64,000 nt of DNA from Lachnospira sp. UBA4346. GTDB lineage: Bacteria > Bacillota > Clostridia > Lachnospirales > Lachnospiraceae. Location: assembly GCA_002394205.1 (NCBI GenBank), contig DGTC01000039.1, positions 1 through 64,000 on the forward strand, in the 5' to 3' direction. Positions 27,540-36,373 of the stretch are shown here, in pieces (within the stretch, counting starts at the first letter, position 1; every line of letters begins with the position of its first letter). The translations under genes were made by a program, and so were the position numbers. The notes under the pieces were generated by a model. That model was given only the letters and a program-made list of their open reading frames with translations. It searched no databases and was not told where the DNA came from.

Positions 27540-28319
27540 CTATGGATACATTACTTTTGTAATTTTCGCTGCAAATAACGGTTCCATCTCTGCCAATATC
27601 GCACTTCTTTTTGAGGCTGACATATTCTTCAAAATCTTAGATACCAAATCTGTATCTCCTGTCATCTCCTGCAGAATCGCCGCAGCCTTTGCTGCATCCA
27701 TTTTACTATACGTTTCTGCCCAATCCTTAACCTGCTGTGAATATTGTAACTGCTGAACGACTTCTTTATATAACTGCGCTGCATTATCGGCATCAATAGA
27801 CTCATACCATTTTTTATATTCTTCTATATTTGGTGCATTGTCAGCAAATACAACTTCTCTATCAAACTCATCTTTCAACTGATCATAATAAGCCTGTCTG
27901 TCTTCAAACTGTTTTAATCTGTTAATTTCCGCCTGCATGTCAGCAACTGTCTGAGATGAAGTTGCTCCTGAATTTTTGTAATCATCGACCTGCTGCTCTA
28001 ATTCTTTGATACGATTCAATGCCTCTGCCAATGTTTTATACTGTGTTCCTGTTTCTTCTATAACTTCATCATCCGTAGCTTCAGGTAAAATCATATTAAT
28101 TCCCGGAACATTTTTAAGATAAGGTCGAAGCATACTTCCAACACCGCCGACATCCATCTTTATTAATAATGCAAAAATCGTCAGCCAAATTGCAACAATA
28201 ATTACGCCAACAAGAATATTTATTAATTTTCCGCCTTTACCCTGCTCTATTGGTTCGCCATTTTCATCAAGTTCTACATCACCTACATTAATATCGTCTT
28301 TTGATTTTTTTCTCGCCAT
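27540..28319 (-). CDS. MotE/YlxF-like flagellar protein
   Basis: 259 residues: a charged cytoplasmic N-terminus (1-32), one membrane helix (about 33-55), a coiled coil (about 88-150) and a C-terminal MgtE-N-like segment (about 200-259, AETYSKMDAAKAAAILQEMT and NMSASKRSAILAEMEPLFAA). This architecture is that of MotE and Bacillus YlxF, encoded between fliJ and fliK. MotE is a chaperone for the periplasmic MotC in rhizobia; in Firmicutes the role is untested. It starts 2 bases after the fliJ stop. Confidence 0.82.
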   Translation of the reverse strand: MARKKSKDDINVGDVELDENGEPIEQGKGGKLINILVGVIIVAIWLTIFALLIKMDVGGVGSMLRPYLKNVPGINMILPEATDDEVIEETGTQYKTLAEALNRIKELEQQVDDYKNSGATSSQTVADMQAEINRLKQFEDRQAYYDQLKDEFDREVVFADNAPNIEEYKKWYESIDADNAAQLYKEVVQQLQYSQQVKDWAETYSKMDAAKAAAILQEMTGDTDLVSKILKNMSASKRSAILAEMEPLFAAKITKVMYP

Positions 28320-28321
28320 TT

Positions 28322-28780
28322 TTATTCACCCGTTTCTTTATTATTGTCATTATAACTAAAACTCACTACTTCATCAATTTCTTTCATTTCCTGTGCATTC
28401 AATTCCACTTTAAAATCATCAAATGCCTTTTCTTTCAATTTTTCATGAATTTTACGGTCCTTCATAGCTTCATTCAGATGGATACGAGCTTGATCAACAT
28501 TTTTTTGTGCTATACGTATTTGTATTGCTTGTTGACGTATGTACTCTTTCATTATCTGAGCTGCTTCATTACATCGTTTTATTTCCTGAATATTTACCGT
28601 TCCCTGTGCTGATAGTTTCGCCTGATTCTCATATTGACGCATACGCACAAGTAATTCACGCATTTTTTCTTCCTCTTCATAAAGAATTGCGTTTTTCTCA
28701 GCATATTCTGTTTTTGCTTGTGTCTCAAGTCGTAACTTTATATCCAAAACATTTTGCATTCTATAAATAAATTTCGCCAT
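28322..28780 (-). CDS. fliJ: Flagellar export protein FliJ
   Basis: 152 residues, almost entirely charged alpha-helical coiled coil, beginning MAKFIYRMQNVLDIKLRLET, the typical FliJ opening. FliJ is the stalk of the FliI ATPase ring and helps couple proton flow to export. The position directly after fliI is diagnostic, since FliJ sequences are weakly conserved. Confidence 0.9.
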   Translation of the reverse strand: MAKFIYRMQNVLDIKLRLETQAKTEYAEKNAILYEEEEKMRELLVRMRQYENQAKLSAQGTVNIQEIKRCNEAAQIMKEYIRQQAIQIRIAQKNVDQARIHLNEAMKDRKIHEKLKEKAFDDFKVELNAQEMKEIDEVVSFSYNDNNKETGE

Positions 28781-28802
28781 AAGTAATCACCTACCACAAT
28801 CA

Positions 28803-30137
28803 TTATTTATTTGTTTCAAACTGTTCATAATCATCAAATAGACCTGAAAGAATCTGAAGTTCATCTTCAAATGCAAACTTTTCATCTGTTCCCTGCATAA
28901 GGAACTGATTTACTGCATCTATCTTAGATATTGCATAATCAATATTTTTATTAGATCCACTTTTGTATGCACCTATATTTATCAAATCTTCCGCTTCATT
29001 ATACGTTGCCAGAACATTTTTTAGTCGTCCTGCCATCTTTTTGTGTTCTTTATCTGTAATCTGACTCATACATCTGGATATACTTTGCAAAACATCTATT
29101 GCCGGATAATGATTCTTATGTCCTAATTTTCGAGATAACATGATGTGTCCATCTAAGATACTTCTTGCCGTATCTGTAATCGGTTCATTAAAATCATCAC
29201 CATCTACAAGAACAGTATACAATCCAGTAATCGATCCTTTATCAGACATTCCTGCTCTTTCCAACAATTTAGGCATCTCACTATAAACACTAGGCGGATA
29301 TCCTCGTGTTACCGGCGGTTCACCAGATGCAAGCCCGATTTCTCTTTGCGCCATAGAAAATCGAGTTAATGAATCCATCATAAGCAAAACATCTTTTCCC
29401 TGATCACGGAAATACTCCGCAATTGCAGTTGCAGTTTTAGCTGCCTTATTACGAATTAACGCCGGTTTATCAGACGTTGCGACTACAAGTACGCTTCTCT
29501 TCATACCTTCCGGCCCTAAATCCCGCTCTACAAACTCTCGAACCTCTCGGCCTCGCTCACCAATCAATGCAATAACATTTATATCCGCTTTTGTATTTCT
29601 AGCAAACATACCAAGCAACGTACTTTTACCAACACCACTACCTGCAAAGATACCTATTCTCTGCCCTTTTCCAACTGTCAAAAGTCCATCAACCGCCTTA
29701 ACTCCAAGCGGTAAAACCTCACTTATAATCTCTCTTTCCATTGGATCAGGCGGTTGTGCTTCTATTGAATATTCACTTGTCAAATGTAATTCAGCACCAT
29801 CTGTCGGATTTCCTAAGCCATCTAATGTATGTCCCAGTATTTCATCTCCAACACGCACTTGTAGTGGATGCTCTGTATTTTCAACGATACACCCTGGTCC
29901 AATACCATCCACATTATCAAATGGCATTAACAACACACGTGAATCTTTAAACCCTACAACCTCGGCATTTAATTTCTGTTTTCCATCATCTGAATGAATC
30001 ACACACAAATCGTTCAATTTTGCATCCGGACCCACAGATTCAATCGTCAGTCCTACAATTTTCGTTACTCTACCAAGTTTTTTGTAATAGGATTTTTCTG
30101 TCAAACTGTAATATTTTGCTTTATTTAATCCTGACAA
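28803..30137 (-). CDS. fliI: Flagellum-specific export ATPase FliI
   Basis: 444 residues, F1-beta-like. The Walker A is GSGVGKST (about 166-173), with catalytic GERGREV and Walker B LLMMDSLTRFSMAQREIGLA. It powers substrate unfolding and chaperone release at the export gate. The start is TTG at 30137, 7 bases after GGAGG; no nearby ATG fits. It is preceded by fliH, its negative regulator, with a 43-base gap. Confidence 0.97.
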   Translation of the reverse strand: MSGLNKAKYYSLTEKSYYKKLGRVTKIVGLTIESVGPDAKLNDLCVIHSDDGKQKLNAEVVGFKDSRVLLMPFDNVDGIGPGCIVENTEHPLQVRVGDEILGHTLDGLGNPTDGAELHLTSEYSIEAQPPDPMEREIISEVLPLGVKAVDGLLTVGKGQRIGIFAGSGVGKSTLLGMFARNTKADINVIALIGERGREVREFVERDLGPEGMKRSVLVVATSDKPALIRNKAAKTATAIAEYFRDQGKDVLLMMDSLTRFSMAQREIGLASGEPPVTRGYPPSVYSEMPKLLERAGMSDKGSITGLYTVLVDGDDFNEPITDTARSILDGHIMLSRKLGHKNHYPAIDVLQSISRCMSQITDKEHKKMAGRLKNVLATYNEAEDLINIGAYKSGSNKNIDYAISKIDAVNQFLMQGTDEKFAFEDELQILSGLFDDYEQFETNK

Positions 30138-30180
30138 AATATATCCTCCCTCAATGGCATTGTCTGCTATTTTGCCTACT

Positions 30181-31017
30181 CTAAATACAACTAAGCAACT
30201 TAATTTCTTTTATCAGGTTATTCAATTCTATATCTAAACTGCAATTAAACACTCCTGAATCTGTTTCAATCAGGCATTCTGAACTTTGTAAATTCGTATC
30301 CTGAATAATTTCTAAATTGGTATCCGCAGTCATTGCGCAATATATTTTTCCCTGATTATTTACCATAAACTGATAATCATCAGGAGAAACCTTGATTGTA
30401 ATCTCATGACTCGGTTCTACATTTTCTAATACATTATTCACTAAATGCAGAACTACATCTTTATTGTCTTCAGCAATCGTTTTAGTCACTTTAGCAAACA
30501 CATCTACTAACACATTTACCAAATCCGGTTCAATCTGCGCTTTTAACTGATTATATTCTTCTTCTAATGCTTGTTTTTTTTGCACATAGTCCTGTTCTAA
30601 TGCCTGTTCTTTGTCATAAAATTCAGACTGTGCCTGTGCTATGCCTTCCTGATACCCCTGCTCTTTAGACTGCAATTTTATATTTTCCGCCTCATCTTGT
30701 GCATCGGCTAAAATACTCTGAGCCTGCTCATTTGCATCCTGAATAATTTCCTGTGCTTCAATATTTGCCTGCTCAACTGATACACTGGTATCATCCTCAA
30801 GAGAAGATGCTTCCAATGTATCATCCGAATCAATATAATCCGTTTCCTCAATCACTTCTGCCTCAAGGCCATTTACAAACCCATCTGCATCCATTCTATT
30901 TCTATTACGTTCACTAAGTTCAGCCATTGTACGGACTTTTTCTTTTAAAATCTCATTATAATCTATAATTCGTTCTTCTTGATAGACCGCACTGCCTCTT
31001 TTTAATACATTAGACAA
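30181..31017 (-). CDS. fliH: Flagellar assembly protein FliH
   Basis: About 278 residues. I place the start at the TTG at 31017 (then SNVLKRGSAVYQEERIIDYN), 8 bases after GGAGGTGA within the end of fliG; a TTG at 31044 is open too but lacks a ribosome site. The acidic N-terminus is followed by a long Gln/Glu/Ala-rich coiled coil (about 80-175) and a C-terminal FliH/V-ATPase E-like domain that binds FliI. The start overlaps the fliG stop by 8 bases. Confidence 0.9.
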   Translation of the reverse strand: MSNVLKRGSAVYQEERIIDYNEILKEKVRTMAELSERNRNRMDADGFVNGLEAEVIEETDYIDSDDTLEASSLEDDTSVSVEQANIEAQEIIQDANEQAQSILADAQDEAENIKLQSKEQGYQEGIAQAQSEFYDKEQALEQDYVQKKQALEEEYNQLKAQIEPDLVNVLVDVFAKVTKTIAEDNKDVVLHLVNNVLENVEPSHEITIKVSPDDYQFMVNNQGKIYCAMTADTNLEIIQDTNLQSSECLIETDSGVFNCSLDIELNNLIKEIKLLSCI

Positions 31018-32035
31018 TAATCTCGTCACCTCCGCCTCGGGCAATTACGATTTCTGCTGAATCCTCAAGCTTTCTAATTACATTAACAATCTTCTGCTGT
31101 GCTTCTTCAACATCCTTCATACGTACCGGCCCCATGAAGTCCATATCTTCTTTAATCATAACAGCAAGACGTTTTGAAAGGTTATTAAGAATAACATTCT
31201 GCACTTCTTCTGTCGCGCCTTTTAATGCCAATGCCAAATCTGCATTATCCACATCACGCAACACTCTCTGAATTGCTCTGTCATCCAATGAAAGAATATC
31301 TTCGAATACAAACATCTTCTTACGAATGTCATCAGCAAGTTCCGGCTCTTCAACTTCAAGAGTTTCCATGATATGTTTTTCTGTTCCCCTGTCAACAGAA
31401 TTCAAAATATCTACAATGGCATCAACACCGCCAACAATTGTATAATCCTGATTAACAAGAGACGATAATTTTCTTTCTAACACCTTTTCCACCTGTTTAA
31501 TAACATCTGGTGATGTTCTATCCATCTGTGCAATTCTTCTTGCAACATCTGCCTGTTTTTCAGGCGGCAATGATGAAATAACCATCGAAGCCTGTGATGC
31601 AGGCAAATATGAAAGAATCAAAGCAATTGTCTGTGGATGCTCGTCCTGAATAAAGTTCAATAACTGACTTGGATCTGTCTTTCTGATAAACTCGAACGGA
31701 CGAACCTGCAAACTTGCAGTAAGCTTTCCGATAACATCTTTTGCCTTTTCTTCTCCCAATGCCTTTTCCAACAGTTCTTTGGCATAAGAAATACCACCCT
31801 CTGCAATATACTGTTGTGCTAAACACACTTCATAGAATTCATTCAAGACCTGTTCTTTGGTCTGTGGTGACACACTACTTGTATTTGCAATCTCTAATGT
31901 TAACTGTTCTATTTCTTCTTCTTTAAGATGCTTAAAAATCTGCGATGATTTTTCAGGGCCTAACGCAATCAATAAAATTGCAGCCTTTTGTACACCATCT
32001 AGTTCTTTTTCACCTGTTGATGCTCCCTTTGGCAT
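31010..32035 (-). CDS. fliG: Flagellar motor switch protein FliG
   Basis: 341 residues from MPKGASTGEKELDGVQKAAI; the ATG at 32035 is 8 bases after GGAG. FliG N (about 15-100), middle (about 115-195, with EHPQTIALILSYL) and C-terminal torque-generating domain (about 200-330, with charged residues in DIRKKMFVFEDILSLDDRAI) are all present. It links the MS ring to FliM and contacts MotA. Confidence 0.97.
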   Translation of the reverse strand: MPKGASTGEKELDGVQKAAILLIALGPEKSSQIFKHLKEEEIEQLTLEIANTSSVSPQTKEQVLNEFYEVCLAQQYIAEGGISYAKELLEKALGEEKAKDVIGKLTASLQVRPFEFIRKTDPSQLLNFIQDEHPQTIALILSYLPASQASMVISSLPPEKQADVARRIAQMDRTSPDVIKQVEKVLERKLSSLVNQDYTIVGGVDAIVDILNSVDRGTEKHIMETLEVEEPELADDIRKKMFVFEDILSLDDRAIQRVLRDVDNADLALALKGATEEVQNVILNNLSKRLAVMIKEDMDFMGPVRMKDVEEAQQKIVNVIRKLEDSAEIVIARGGGDEIIV

Positions 32036-32080
32036 ATCTTTCACTCCATTTCAACTCATATTCCATAACTGTTGTTTGCA

Positions 32081-33703
32081 TTAATCCCAATCTTCACTTA
32101 ACCAATTACGCAACAATAACGCAACGGCTTCCGGATTCTCATCAACAAACTTCTCAATTGCAATTCTTGTTTCTGATTTTTCCTGTAAATCAATATCATC
32201 AACAGATGGCTGTTTTTCTCTTGTTGTAGCAAGCATTTCCTCTACAGATAATTCTGGTTCTGTTTCTTCTACAGTTAACGGACGTGCACTTCTTAATACA
32301 ACAAGTACCAATAATGCCAAAATTGCAACTGCTAAAGCAATCTGTACCCAGAAGGTAACTGTAGACATTACACCTGGTGCTGTAGAATCCTCAAAATAAT
32401 GTCTCTCATATGCCATAACAGAAATGTTATTTGCATTAATACCTGTACCATTAGAAATCAGATTCGTCCATGTATCATCAACATCCATAACGACTGATTC
32501 AGCATTCTGCGCCTTGAATTCTTCCCATGTCATATTATCAAGATATCCAAGTTCTCGAACCTCATCTTCGTTATACACTCTATTTCTAATAAATGTAACT
32601 GCTAATGTCGAAGTATCATATACAATCGCTCCCGGTTCTGTATTGGTTGTTGTAACCAGTTCATTTGGTAAATAGGAATATTTCCTTACCTCATATGTAG
32701 ACTGCGATGTACCATTTGATATTTCATATGTTGTCGTATCCGCATCATTTGAATTCGTACCCGGTGTTCCGCTTGCACCATTTGTACCAGTAGATGTTTC
32801 TTCGTATGATTCAGAGAATAATCCCTGTTCCATACCTTCCTGTGCTGTATATTCTTTCGCAATTGTATTAACTCTGTCCCAATTTAATACATAATTTAAT
32901 GTGAAATATGCATCGTCATATAATCCCGTTGCAAGTAAGCCCTGCTTTAAAGAAGATTTTGTTGTTGACTCAATCTGATCCTTGTATTTAAGCTGACTGT
33001 TATAACTAACTCCTGATGAAGAAGCTGCATTACTTGTACCAGAAAATAATGTTGATCCGTCTGCGCTAATAATCGTAATCGCATTCGTTGTCTTATTTCC
33101 AACTGCCGTAGCAAGGAAATTTGCAATGCTTTCTGCACGATCACCTGAAACGGAATTGCTTGTTTCTAATTGCAACACAGCCGCAACTGACGACTCAGAC
33201 GTGTTTGTATAGAATGAATTGGTATCATCTGCAATATCAACTGTAACAGATGCAGATCTGATACCATCCATAGATGCCAAATCATCTGCAAATTTAGACT
33301 CTAAATAATGCTCATATTGTTTTGTCTTATCAGATTCTGTTGTTGAGAAGCTACTTGTCATAGCATCTTCAAACGTATACCCGTCAGATTTAATATCTCC
33401 TGACGCAAGTGCCATCTTCGCTGCTGTAAGGTTTGCTTTTTCTACTTTAACCACCAGCGAACCATCAGCAACTTCATATTTGTATCCCGCATCAGATAAC
33501 AACTTTGTCACCTGACTCATTTCATTATAATCCTTACATGTTGTCAGCACCTGATAATTCGGCTGATTTAATACAACAATCAAGATTATCATCGCAATAA
33601 CCAGCACTGCTGCTGAACTGATTATTATCATTCTTTGTTTATTTGTCCAACTCTTCCAAACTTCAGCTATTCTCTTTGGAATCTGTTTCAATCTATCGGC
33701 CAT
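32081..33703 (-). CDS. fliF: Flagellar MS-ring protein FliF
   Basis: 540 residues: an N-terminal membrane helix (about 25-47), periplasmic ring-building domains (about 50-440), a second membrane helix (about 445-468) and a cytoplasmic tail ending in the FliG-binding segment (VDENPEAVALLLRNWLSEDW). A Ser/Thr/Gly-rich loop (about 295-330) interrupts the periplasmic part. FliF forms the MS ring on which the motor is built. Confidence 0.97.
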   Translation of the reverse strand: MADRLKQIPKRIAEVWKSWTNKQRMIIISSAAVLVIAMIILIVVLNQPNYQVLTTCKDYNEMSQVTKLLSDAGYKYEVADGSLVVKVEKANLTAAKMALASGDIKSDGYTFEDAMTSSFSTTESDKTKQYEHYLESKFADDLASMDGIRSASVTVDIADDTNSFYTNTSESSVAAVLQLETSNSVSGDRAESIANFLATAVGNKTTNAITIISADGSTLFSGTSNAASSSGVSYNSQLKYKDQIESTTKSSLKQGLLATGLYDDAYFTLNYVLNWDRVNTIAKEYTAQEGMEQGLFSESYEETSTGTNGASGTPGTNSNDADTTTYEISNGTSQSTYEVRKYSYLPNELVTTTNTEPGAIVYDTSTLAVTFIRNRVYNEDEVRELGYLDNMTWEEFKAQNAESVVMDVDDTWTNLISNGTGINANNISVMAYERHYFEDSTAPGVMSTVTFWVQIALAVAILALLVLVVLRSARPLTVEETEPELSVEEMLATTREKQPSVDDIDLQEKSETRIAIEKFVDENPEAVALLLRNWLSEDWD

Positions 33704-33724
33704 CTATCTGTAAACTCCAATCAA

Positions 33725-34057
33725 TTAAATTGACATATTCATAATCTGATTGTATGCTTCAATCACTTTATCACGAATTGCCACTGTATATTGTAATGCA
33801 ACATTTGCTTGCTGCTGGTATACTCCTAATTCATGTGCATTCGACAACTTGCCTGTAGCGAAATCAATTTCCGCCTGCTGTGCCTGCTGTACATATGAAT
33901 TGGTTGTATTTAATAATCCTACAACAGACTGATATATAGAATCAAATGTCTGTGTAGATTCTGTTCCTTTTACAGATGATGCAGAATCTGTCATCGCCTG
34001 TGTAATTTTTGATACATAATCATTCCCCAGATTATTTATTGCTGATGTAATATCCAT
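33725..34057 (-). CDS. fliE: Flagellar hook-basal body complex protein FliE
   Basis: 110 residues, mostly helical, with the FliE C-terminal signature ANVALQYTVAIRDKVIEAYN. FliE joins the MS ring and export gate to the rod. The ATG follows GGGAGG by 5 bases. It forms the conserved flgB-flgC-fliE cluster. Confidence 0.93.
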   Translation of the reverse strand: MDITSAINNLGNDYVSKITQAMTDSASSVKGTESTQTFDSIYQSVVGLLNTTNSYVQQAQQAEIDFATGKLSNAHELGVYQQQANVALQYTVAIRDKVIEAYNQIMNMSI

Positions 34058-34104
34058 TCTATCCTCCCAAATGTTTCATGATAATTTCTATCATTTTTTA
34101 TTTA

Positions 34105-34590
34105 TTAATTTGACTGTCCAATTGACAACCCTTTTGTTGCCATTGATTTGCTCGCATTAAATGCAGAAATATTTGCCTCATATGAACGTGACGCATCAAT
34201 TAAATCTGTCATTTCCTGCACAACATTTACATTCGGATAATACACATATCCATCTGCATTTGCATCCGGATGTGATGGATCATACACCATATTCATCGGG
34301 CTGGACTGATCTTCATACACTGATGTCACCTTTACGCCGTCTCCTAATCTTCCATTGCATGCACTTTTCAACACACTTGCAAATGAAGAACCATTTATAT
34401 TTGCGCCTGTAATTGCCGTTGTCGGTGTTAATGTCTTTTCGGTAAATACAACAGCCTTTCTAACATACGGTGTACCATCTTGTGTTCTTGTCGTATTAAC
34501 ATTGGCAATATTCTCAGATATCACATCAGTTCTTAGCTGCTGTGCCGTCATTCCCGTTGCACTAATGTTAAATGCGGTAAACATAGACAT
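34105..34590 (-). CDS. flgC: Flagellar basal-body rod protein FlgC
   Basis: 161 residues with the rod-family N-terminal motif ISATGMTAQQLRTDVISENIANVNT and a C-terminal VVQEMTDLIDASRSYEANIS helix. It is slightly longer than typical FlgC because of the middle segment (about 60-85). It is part of the proximal rod. The ATG follows AGGGG at 8 bases. Confidence 0.95.
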   Translation of the reverse strand: MSMFTAFNISATGMTAQQLRTDVISENIANVNTTRTQDGTPYVRKAVVFTEKTLTPTTAITGANINGSSFASVLKSACNGRLGDGVKVTSVYEDQSSPMNMVYDPSHPDANADGYVYYPNVNVVQEMTDLIDASRSYEANISAFNASKSMATKGLSIGQSN

Positions 34591-34617
34591 AATTATTCCC
34601 CTTTCAATTTCTTAATT

Positions 34618-35010
34618 TTATTTAATAACAGCTTTCATTCTTGAAAATTCATTATTTATGCTATCAACTAATCCTGTATAATTAAGCTGTTCTGCTGCTA
34701 ACTGGGCATTCTCTGTTGATAAATCAACATTATTACCGTCAAGGCGGTATGAGAGTGTTGAATTATCTGTATATGTTCTCATTGAAATTGCATCATAATC
34801 AACTCTGTTAACTTTCTGTGTAAGTGTTGATGCAGGACTTGCTGCCTGTTCAATTGCAGATTTGAGATAAGTTGTAAATGCAACATCCTGTCTCTTGTAA
34901 TGCGGTGTATCTACATTTGCAATATTGTTTGTCAACACCTCTTCACGCAGCCAACTTGCATCTGCAGCCGTCTTCAAAACATTAACATAGCCAAACGCTC
35001 CTAAATTCAT
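34618..35010 (-). CDS. flgB: Flagellar basal-body rod protein FlgB
   Basis: 130 residues from MNLGAFGYVNVLKTAADASW; the ATG at 35010 is 8 bases after AGGAGGAG, which excludes the GTG at 35019. The rod N-terminal motif (LTNNIANVDTPHYKRQDVAF) and C-terminal helix are present. First gene of the fla/che operon, preceded by a sigma-A promoter and a leader of about 145 bases. Confidence 0.95.
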   Translation of the reverse strand: MNLGAFGYVNVLKTAADASWLREEVLTNNIANVDTPHYKRQDVAFTTYLKSAIEQAASPASTLTQKVNRVDYDAISMRTYTDNSTLSYRLDGNNVDLSTENAQLAAEQLNYTGLVDSINNEFSRMKAVIK

Positions 35011-35078
35011 ATAACGCACTCCTCCTTAATATATCTACATTCCAGTTATCCATTATACAGTTTTGTAATTCTTTATTT

Positions 35079-35148
35079 GTGCAATTTAACAACCCCTCTT
35101 TTGATTTACAGGTCACTTTTGTATATCTTTGCACTCTATAAATCAAAA
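35079..35148 (-). promoter_or_regulatory. Candidate pseudoknot leader of the fla/che operon
   Basis: Seven bases after the predicted transcript start, a perfect 10-bp stem forms (35139-35148 with 35099-35108) with a 30-base loop. Six loop bases (35129-35134, GTGCAA in the RNA) are perfectly complementary to TTGCAC downstream (35079-35084), which would make an H-type pseudoknot. The geometry resembles small ligand-binding leaders, but I match it to no known riboswitch. Confidence 0.4.
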
Positions 35149-35161
35149 CAATACACCCTAT

Positions 35162-35189
35162 ATTATAAAATAAAACACAGAAATTACAA
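35162..35189 (-). promoter_or_regulatory. sigma-A promoter of the fla/che operon
   Basis: TTGTAA (35184-35189), 16 bases, TATAAT (35162-35167), giving a start near 35155. It lies between the codY terminator and flgB. Bacillus also drives fla/che from a sigma-A promoter just after codY. A second TATAAT at 35052-35057 lacks a properly spaced -35. I see no clear CodY box over it. Confidence 0.7.
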
Positions 35190-35253
35190 GTCTTTTTGAC
35201 CTTTTTTTGTTTTTTCTTTCATTATTTTTGTCTTTGTTTTTAAAAAAATGCAG

Positions 35254-35297
35254 AAAAAAAGCCGATTTTGCCCACTGAATAAAGGCAAAACCGGCTT
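35254..35297 (-). terminator. Intrinsic terminator of codY
   Basis: A 14-bp stem (35284-35297 with 35259-35272, one G-U pair) is followed in the transcribed direction by a run of seven U. It lies just past the codY stop. It isolates codY from the flagellar operon. Confidence 0.92.
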
Positions 35298-35308
35298 CCC
35301 TTTGGATC

Positions 35309-36082
35309 TTATTTTTCATCTAACTTTTTAATTTCATCAAAGACAACATCATTGATAACCTTAATATAAGTTCCTTTCATTCCTGACGAACGAGATTCAA
35401 TAACACCCGCACTTTCAAATTTACGAAGTGCATTCACAATAACAGATCTTGTAATACCTACTCTGTCAGCAATCTTACTTGCAACTAAAATTCCCTCGTT
35501 TCCTTCAAGTTCTCCAAAAATATGCTTAATCGCCTCTAATTCTGAAGTTGAAAGTGTGCTTATCGCTGATTTTACAATTTGTTGTTTTCTGACTTCTTCT
35601 GCATTTTCTTCATTCACAGAACGCTGCATTTCAAGTCCAACAACGGTCGTTCCATATTCACATAAGATAATATCATCAATTTCATAACTGTTATTATCCT
35701 TGTACATAAACAATGTTCCCAGACGCTCACCACCAATCTCAATTGGTGCTAACAACGCCTGAAATTTCTTTACCATATCCGGATTAAATCCCAATGTTGA
35801 TAAATTAACATTCTCCTTTGTTGACAGCACACTCAGAAGTCTTTCATTTAACATTTTGTCAACAAACCCACCGACTTTATCATAAATCAGTTCATTAATG
35901 ACTTCTGAATCATTGTAAAATCCTGTTCCTAATACTTTACCCTTCTTACTAATTACCAGAATATTTGATTCCAGTATTCCACTTAACACATCACACATAT
36001 CATTAAACTCTACTCTATGTGAATGATTGTTGTGAAGTAATTTGTTAATCTTTCTTGTTTTATCAAGTAATTGAACGCTCAT
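35309..36082 (-). CDS. codY: GTP- and branched-chain-amino-acid-sensing repressor CodY
   Basis: 257 residues, the standard CodY size: GAF domain for isoleucine/valine (about 1-155), linker helix, and winged HTH (about 200-250) with the near-invariant ASKIADRVGITRSVIVNALR and SSGMKGTYIKV. It represses nutrient-scavenging, branched-chain amino-acid and motility genes when GTP and BCAA are plentiful. It sits directly before the fla/che operon as in Bacillus. ilvD/ilvB at the other end of this window belong to a class of genes often under CodY. Confidence 0.98.
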   Translation of the reverse strand: MSVQLLDKTRKINKLLHNNHSHRVEFNDMCDVLSGILESNILVISKKGKVLGTGFYNDSEVINELIYDKVGGFVDKMLNERLLSVLSTKENVNLSTLGFNPDMVKKFQALLAPIEIGGERLGTLFMYKDNNSYEIDDIILCEYGTTVVGLEMQRSVNEENAEEVRKQQIVKSAISTLSTSELEAIKHIFGELEGNEGILVASKIADRVGITRSVIVNALRKFESAGVIESRSSGMKGTYIKVINDVVFDEIKKLDEK

Positions 36083-36096
36083 TGTGTACCTCCTTA

Positions 36097-36111
36097 GAAA
36101 ACGATGTTTTC
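36097..36111 (-). promoter_or_regulatory. Small hairpin abutting the codY ribosome site
   Basis: A perfect GAAAAC/GTTTTC inverted repeat with a 3-base loop ends one base before the AAGGAGG ribosome site of codY. It may be an operator or an mRNA element tuning translation. It does not match the CodY box closely. Confidence 0.35.
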
Positions 36112-36221
36112 AAACGCGTATTTTAAAAATCACCAGCACAAAATATTCTCTCCGCTCCCAGTCAATTCCCCAATCAACAAAAGTTATACTTAATAAAGCA
36201 CTTGAACTTTCTTAGCATTAA

Positions 36222-36249
36222 TTTTAACACACTTTTTTACATTCATCAA
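36222..36249 (-). promoter_or_regulatory. sigma-A promoter of codY
   Basis: TTGATG (36244-36249), about 16 bases, TAAAAT (36222-36227). The predicted start near 36215 gives a leader of about 130 bases. The region 36083-36373 holds nothing else that I can support besides this promoter and the hairpin near the ribosome site. Confidence 0.65.
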
Positions 36250-36373
36250 CAATTAAATACAATTATTATAATTCCCTAATAATATGTATTTTATTTTAAT
36301 AATTGACAGTTTATTTTATTTTGTTGTATTTATATTTTCTTTTGTACAGAATATTCATGTGTATACAAACAAA

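Noticed and set aside
35079..35155. c-di-GMP-I or c-di-GMP-II riboswitch before flgB
   Set aside because: Neither the GEMM tetraloop-receptor core nor the class-II consensus is recognisable; only stem and pseudoknot geometry is seen.
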